This document shows, piece after piece, positions 59,340 through 64,000 of a DNA stretch of 64,000 bases. Under the pieces are notes generated by a model, which was not told the DNA's origin, ran no database searches, and was given only the letters and a program-made list of their open reading frames with translations. Location of the stretch: positions 305,242,956 to 305,306,955 of the forward strand of contig NC_081824.1 in the NCBI RefSeq assembly GCF_030867095.1. The letters are read 5' to 3'. The number at the start of each line of letters is the position of its first letter. The stretch's first letter is position 1. A program made the translations under genes and the position numbers. The stretch comes from Alligator mississippiensis (Eukaryota > Chordata > Crocodylia > Alligatoridae).

Positions 59340-59985
59340 AAGTAAAATCCCACTCCCAGTTTTGCCTGGTCTCCCAGCACTCCATTTTTACACGAGATAC
59401 CCTCAGCAGTAAAATTATGTGAGCACTCAGCAGAATACTTTAAACCCCAAGACCCAAATTCAGGGCTGGGTGCCTACTGTGGGTGTCACATCCCTGCCCC
59501 ATATTTATCAATAGGTCCCATTATCACAGCCACAGGTAGGCAACAGAACCCAAGAGCAAAACCCCAGTCCCAGTTTTGCCAGGTCTCCCAGCACCACCTT
59601 TTTTACATGAGACACCCTCAGCAGTAAAACTATGTGGATGCTCAGGAGAACACTTTAACCCCCAAGCCCCAAATTCAGAGTCAGGTGACTACTGCAGGTG
59701 TCATGTCCCCACCCCATATTTAACAATAGGTTCTATTATCATAGCCATAGCTAGGCAACAAAACCCAAGAGCAAATCCCACTCCCAGTTTTGCCAGGTCT
59801 CCCAGCACTCCCTTTTTACATGAGACTCTCTTAGCAGTAAAACTATGTGGTCACTCAGCAGCACTCTTTAATCCTCAGACCCCAAATTCTGGGTTGGGTG
59901 GCTATTTTAGGTGTCAGGTTCCCACCCCATATTTATCAATAGGTTTCATTAACACATCCAAAACTATGCCAGGCATCCAGGGACA
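59340..59985. repeat. 214-bp tandem array, three copies plus partial
   Basis: The marker word CCCAGTTTTGCC(A/T)GGTCTC starts at 59355, 59569 and 59783, exactly 214 bp apart each time. Each unit contains TTTTTACA(T/C)GAGA, CAGCAGTAAAA(C/T)TATGTG, CCCCATATTTA(T/A)CAATAGG and a CAATAGGT..CATTA..CA stretch. A partial fourth copy trails off near 59985. Unit-to-unit identity looks high (about 85-90% by eye). It occupies the spacer between the divergent Harbinger genes, where their promoters would be expected. Confidence 0.85.
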
Positions 59986-60428
59986 ATTCCTGCCAAGGCA
60001 CTAAGGGGGTGAGGTGGTTGAAGGGACAGCAGCAATTCCTTTCAGTCAAGCTACATTGCAGGCAGTGAGTTTCAGGTGTTAACAGCAGCGAGCCATTATC
60101 ATGTACCATTTTGAACAATAGATGCATCTGGGGAACAATTTGGGTCAGACTATGGATTTCAATGGTGTGTTAGGAAAGGTCACTTGGGCAGACTGGCATG
60201 AGTGTTATGACTAAGGCAAAGTTCACACCTGTATCGGTATGCATAACTTACAAGTCAAGACATTTTTGCATGAAAAGTCCCATACTCTCATCTGTGGTCA
60301 GAAAGCATCGGGCATAGTAACCCCTTTCTCAGTGTCTCAATTTGGCTCTGAAAACACATTCTATGGAGTCATAAAAAAAGAAGCAATGTGCATCTGCCCT
60401 GGAGGTGCAGCCAGATTTATCTCAACGC

Positions 60429-61570
60429 CATGGCCGCAACTGGGGCCACGATGAAGTGGAGACCTTGATTGATATTTGGGGGAACAAAAGCTTATAACGC
60501 AGCTGGAATATCAATGAAATAAGCCAGTTTATGCATCCATTGCCAAGCAAATGAAGGAACCTGGATACAATCACGGCTGGGTTCAAAGCTGCAGAAAGAT
60601 GAGGTCCCTAAAATATGCTTTCCATCAAGCCAAGGACCAGAATTCTCATTCCGCGGATGGACACAGAGTAGTCCCATTCTATGATAAGCTGTTGACCGTT
60701 CTCTCAAACGATGCAGGAGATGCTTGCCTACAATCATCTGGCATGATGGGTGTGCTGAAGGCAGGCACAGTGTCACCTACCCAGCCAAAGTCCACAGACT
60801 GTCCTGACACCGGAGCAGGCAGTGCAGCATTTACTGCTTAAACTTCACTCAACCACTCAGAGGCAGGGGTGAGTGTTCACAGCAGCTATAGGAAATGGAA
60901 ACCCAAGACCAAGAAGTTATCTTGAACATGACTGCAACCTCCCCAGGGTCTTCCTAGAGTATTGTTCTGTATGCCAAAAAGATTGTTCTCAGTGCAGGAG
61001 ATGCCCAAAGATCCATGACCAGGGACTTGTAAGTTATGGGGAAGGGACATTATATTGTTTTGGGTGACTAGGACTTACGTGCATGGGAGTAAGTGAGGGA
61101 GGGGGTTAGTGTTGGAAGTGGCAAATATGTCTGCTGCTTGCAGTTGTGCGATGTCTTGTATACACTGGGGGAAGGGGTGGACGCGCTGGGTCACCTCTTA
61201 AAGTTGCTGGGTTTTTTGCCTTTTATCAACTACCACATCTGCTGGAATTCTGGCACATGCACCCAAAGTTCAGACACCAGCACACACCAGAGCTGAGCGA
61301 ATGCGTGAGCACTGCCGCAGGCAGTGACATTCAAAAGAAGGCACGATGGAGGCTTTGGTGGCAGCCTCTCCATCATGAGTACATGCCTCAGATCGTTTGG
61401 GTGATGAAACACGTGAGATGTTTATAAAGATTGAAAAGAGAGAGGCAGCAACTGACTGGGAGATCATGGCCAACACAATAAGATCCCTTGACCTAGCTGG
61501 TAAGTTCCGTCTGAATGCTGAGCAGAGCCAGCATCAGGATGGAAAGTTTAGACAGAAGCTCCTTAAGTGA
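60429..61570 (+). pseudogene. Harbinger Myb/SANT-like DNA-binding protein, decayed
   Basis: The second Harbinger protein, a Myb/SANT trihelix-type DNA-binding factor that works with the transposase in known family members. From 60429 the frame reads HGRNWGHDEVETLIDIWGNK, the first helix with its conserved Trp and acidic residues. It is then broken by a frameshift near 60492 and a stop at about 60517-60519. After that it continues as an open frame from 60551 to 60841: GYNHGWVQSCRKMRSLKYAF and AKDQN..GHRVVPFYDKLLTVL, matching the second and third helices and the FYD motif. A later segment in two frames (AERMREHCRRQ near 61290; then FIKIEKREAATDWEIMANTI and FRLNAEQSQHQDGKF) looks like the coiled-coil C-terminus, ending in TGA at 61568-61570. 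The 60842-61250 part is unrecognised and could be an intron or inserted DNA. It is divergent from the transposase. Confidence 0.75.
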
Positions 61571-61727
61571 CTGGCCAGGGGCCCCATTGAGACAAACTCA
61601 TTGATAGGCACTGTGCCTGAGAACAAGGGACACCCCTCCTCTAACCGCAGGAGAACCCCCGTACACTTTAGGGATGAAGGGGAGGTTGATATTGAGGGGG
61701 TTTGGGGGAGATGCGGGGAGAAGACCC

Positions 61728-62060
61728 AATGACAGGTATTGGGTTCTCTGCTGTGAGTAAATTTCTCAAGGTTCCATAGGAAAACCTATGCAAGTTGATT
61801 GAGACAAGGCGGTCGGGACAATGACAGGTGATGGGATCTTTACCTGTGACTTACTTGCTCATGCTTCTATAGCAAAACCAAGAAAAAAAATTGAGATGCA
61901 GGGTGCAAGGGCAGGGGGGAGGAAATGCAGGGCCAATTCCAGGTGATGGGTTTTTAGGAGTGAGTAAATTGCTCATCCTTCCATAGGATAACCTAAGCGA
62001 GGTTGAGCTGGAGGGTGCAAAGGTGACAGATGGGGTAATTATGGGTCATGGGCTTTTAGC
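61728..62060. repeat. Imperfect tandem array, units of about 92-115 bp
   Basis: Units begin near 61728, 61820, 61935 and 62035 with an AAT(G/T)(A/C)CAGGT(A/G)(A/T)TGGG word. They go on with GTGAGTAAATT(G/T)CTCA, TTCC(A/T)TAGGA(A/T)AACCTA and GAGGGTGCAA(A/G)GG. There are roughly three and a half copies, well diverged. The array lies in what would be the 3' untranslated region of the Myb-like gene. Confidence 0.7.
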
Positions 62061-62102
62061 TGTTAGTGGGTTTCTTCTGTTCTGCTTGTTTTACTGACAT
62101 GT

Positions 62103-62108
62103 AATAAA
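62103..62108 (+). terminator. Polyadenylation signal for the Myb-like gene
   Basis: AATAAA (within TGTAATAAAGTC) lies about 535 bp after the Myb-like stop codon and just past the tandem array. A TTTTCTTTCATGTCTTTCTG U/GU-rich stretch follows within 40 bp, as expected downstream of a cleavage site. Functional use is inferred. Confidence 0.5.
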
Positions 62109-62246
62109 GTCTAGGATTAATTTTAAAAGAGTTTTCTTTCATGTCTTTCTGATGACAGGGGAATGGTTGCAGTGGGATAGCCCCTGCACCCAGGTTGCAC
62201 TCACAGTGCACACAGAAAGGTGAAAGGGAAACAGTACAACACTTTT

Positions 62247-62252
62247 TTATTG
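62247..62252 (-). terminator. Minus-strand AATAAA signal
   Basis: TTTATT on the plus strand reads AATAAA on the minus strand (CTCAATAAAAAAGTGTTG). It follows a minus-strand frame reading QQWLDGYLSQHDMFLPPAAK near 62350-62400 that ends at a stop near 62300. This may be the tail of another, unrecognised element gene converging on the Harbinger Myb gene. Confidence 0.35.
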
Positions 62253-62299
62253 AGCTGCCCATGCTCCGAAGGTTGTGTGGGCAATGGCCTGTCAAACAC

Positions 62300-62657
62300 T
62301 AAGGAAGGCATTGATTCCTGCAGTAATGTCATCCTTGGCAGCGGGGGGCAGGAACATGTCATGCTGTGACAGGTATCCATCTAGCCATTGCTGAAGGTTT
62401 CATGGCAGCCCAGACTTTCTCCTAGCACCATCATAGCTCAGGGTCCCAAGCCAGGACCTGGAGCACCAGCACAATGAGCAGAAGCAAGGCATATGCTGCC
62501 CTATGCCTTCATGAACAAATAATCTTGCACCAACCAGGAAACATGCTGCAGGGACATGCTCAGGGCACAGCAGCAGCATAAGTGGGGGGGTCGTCTCCCT
62601 GGTCCCTCCGCAGAGAAAGCCCCTGCCGGTAGGGTGGGGACATGGCCAGCCCCTCAC
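62300..62657 (-). pseudogene. Unrecognised minus-strand coding remnant
   Basis: Between 62400 and 62300 the minus strand reads WLDGYLSQHDMFLPPAAKDD then ITAGINAFLSV and a stop, a plausible protein C-terminus followed by an AATAAA at 62252-62247. An overlapping minus-strand frame from 62657 (VGARLFVHEGIGQHMPCFCS) joins it only through a stop at about 62400. I do not recognise the family; it could be a further transposon gene or chance. Confidence 0.25.
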
Positions 62658-62933
62658 CCCAGTTGTCCGGGAGCCCCATGCACCCCAACCCTGGATGCGG
62701 TGGGCTGTGTAGCATTTTGGCTGCTGGAGACCAGCCAGTCTGAAAGGAGACAGTGGAAGCAGTGGGTTCAGTTGCTATGGCAACTGGGCTGGGGTCCTGA
62801 TGCAGAGCGTCTTATCTTGGCAATGTTGCAAACTTGCACAAAAGGCCTTTGTCTCCTCCCTGTTCAGGGCCAACAACTGAATGTGGGGGTGAGAGAGAAC
62901 GAACCTGGGGGAGTTCAGCCTCAGGGCTGGCTG

Positions 62934-63254
62934 CTAATACCACCCCCACTGAAGACACTCAGGCATGCACCAAGGACTGGACCCTGCTCCAGTAGCAGGT
63001 TCCAAGTCATGAATGGCCAGGGTGATCCTCTGTAATAGGATCTGATGCACTGCACCAATAATATTTAATATGAGCACATGCAGCTTTACCTGATTCCCTA
63101 GGCAGTCCCTGCAATTGGGAAGCAAAGTGGGGTGTGGGCTTTCAAGTCCTGGGCTTTTATTACTATGACCACAGAAAGCAACCCCCCTCCTCGCCTCCCC
63201 TACCAGAAGTCCACCTCTTAAACAGAGGGAACATGAAGTAAAAAAATCCAACAA
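62934..63254 (-). CDS. Hypothetical 106-codon ORF, unrecognised
   Basis: On the minus strand the frame runs from Met at 63254 and includes NCRDCLGNQVKLHVLILNII, then GAVHQILLQRITLAIHDLEP. The second half has an alternating hydrophobic/charged pattern more protein-like than its neighbours. The sequence CTAGGGAATCAGGTAAAGC at its centre could equally be a splice donor on that strand, and no acceptor with a good pyrimidine tract is evident. No domain is recognised, and a polyadenylation-like AATAAA on the same strand lies upstream (63267). It may be an element remnant. Confidence 0.2.
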   Translation of the reverse strand: MLDFFTSCSLCLRGGLLVGEARRGVAFCGHSNKSPGLESPHPTLLPNCRDCLGNQVKLHVLILNIIGAVHQILLQRITLAIHDLEPATGAGSSPWCMPECLQWGWY

Positions 63255-64000
63255 AGCAAATAGAAAACTTTATTTACAAACAACAGGAATATAACAGGAA
63301 ACAAGAAAAAGAATGATAAATAACCACGGATCACTATTCTATAACTGTACTATTACTAGACTGTACTATATATATACTATGCTATAACTATACAACAACT
63401 ATGCCAGGGTTGGCAACATTTGGGTAGAATGCCAAGAACACCCACAACTTCAACTTGTAAGATGGTGGTGTGCCGGGGCAGATGGACGGGGAGCCACAAA
63501 GGGCTCGATCCTTGTTGTGGCCATACAGCCCCAGACCTTTCCTCACCATCTACCCAGAGGCTGGGGTGGGGGGCTTTGCCTGACTCTGAAGCCTCTCTGT
63601 GCCTGTTAGGGGCAGGCTAGTTATGGAGGCCACAGGAAACTGAGCCCCCGCTATTCATAAAGCAACTCTGATTTCAGTTCCCTGAGAGGTTTCACAGAAC
63701 CCTGCTTTTGGGTTTTATGTAAATGGCCAGAGGTTCTAGCCGAAGACACCCCAGAAGTTCTTGGGGTGACTTGGTCAAGGGAAGTTCACCACTTTGCCAC
63801 AACCCCATAGTGCCTGCCTGGGCGAAGTGTTGACAGATCACTAAAGCACTGTATACATTGATTGAAAACACAGAGACTTACAATAACAAACAAACAAACG
63901 AACAAACAAACAACAAAGCCAACAAATGGTGAAAACTGACTGAAACACTTCCACTGAGCACCCACAGTTTTTACCGTTGAGGGCATCACATGTAAAAAGG
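63255..64000. other. Non-coding stretch at window end
   Basis: Holds an AT-rich CTATA-type degenerate repeat at 63333-63396 and a (CAAA)n run at 63888-63911. No gene recognised; whatever element covers this edge may continue beyond the window. Confidence 0.4.
63888..63911. repeat. (CAAA)n microsatellite
   Basis: Six tetranucleotide units with one G substitution (ACAAACAAACAAACGAACAA). Confidence 0.85.

Noticed and set aside
59340-59985. CRISPR-like or bacterial repeat array
   Set aside because: Units are 214 bp and contiguous without spacers, in a vertebrate transposon context.

Overview
This window reads as nuclear DNA of a non-mammalian amniote, most likely a crocodilian or a close sauropsid relative. 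The inference rests on the repeats: a CR1 LINE with an (ATCTATTA)-type 3' end, MIR-like and tRNA-derived SINEs, many short hAT, Tigger/pogo-like and Harbinger-like DNA elements, an RTE-type LINE fragment, and long LTRs. The species cannot be fixed by reading alone. I found no host protein-coding exon, rRNA, functional tRNA or CRISPR array. The window looks like a gene desert or a very long intron, and nearly everything that can be identified is a dead or non-autonomous mobile element.

Layout. 1-4.4 kb: unique AT-rich DNA with one trinucleotide repeat. 4.4-9.1 kb: a 256-bp MITE, then two LTRs of one family (about 1.54 kb each) lying tail to tail 70 bp apart; the left one is split by an 865-bp hAT element with a perfect 8-bp target duplication. 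9.8-10.1 kb: a G17 tract and a GC-rich minisatellite. 11.7-13.4 kb: an RTE-like LINE 3' end, a tRNA-type SINE and MITE-like hairpins. 21-23.3 kb: a TA-flanked inverted-repeat element and copy A of a MITE family. 26-32.6 kb: scattered MIR and other ancient fragments. 37.5-40.1 kb: a 5'-truncated, broken CR1 LINE. 40.2-45.7 kb: a run of DNA elements, several with clear target duplications. 46.3-48.75 kb: a Tigger-like composite inserted beside a SINE, then copy B of the MITE family carrying a nested 599-bp hAT element. 51.5-54 kb: a possible LTR, half of a second AATTCGG-rich hAT copy, and two MIRs. 57.4-62.1 kb: a decayed autonomous Harbinger-type transposon, with a leftward DDE transposase pseudogene, a rightward Myb/SANT-like pseudogene, a 214-bp x3 tandem array in the divergent spacer and a second tandem array downstream of the Myb gene. 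The transposase is itself split by two hAT insertions.

How the parts relate. In the Harbinger element the transposase would have supplied the DDE (RNase H-fold) nuclease and the Myb-like protein the DNA-binding partner, a two-gene arrangement known for this superfamily. Several short elements here share termini of the type GGG-N-CATCTACAC and 3-bp target duplications, as expected of non-autonomous relatives, but I cannot show that this particular transposase moved them. The most unusual observation is that a GC-rich core, bounded by its own inverted repeats with splice-donor-like AAGGTAAGC motifs, sits inside both an hAT-ended element (6643-7507) and a TA-flanked Tigger-ended element (46404-47300), suggesting that interior sequence moved between two transposon superfamilies.
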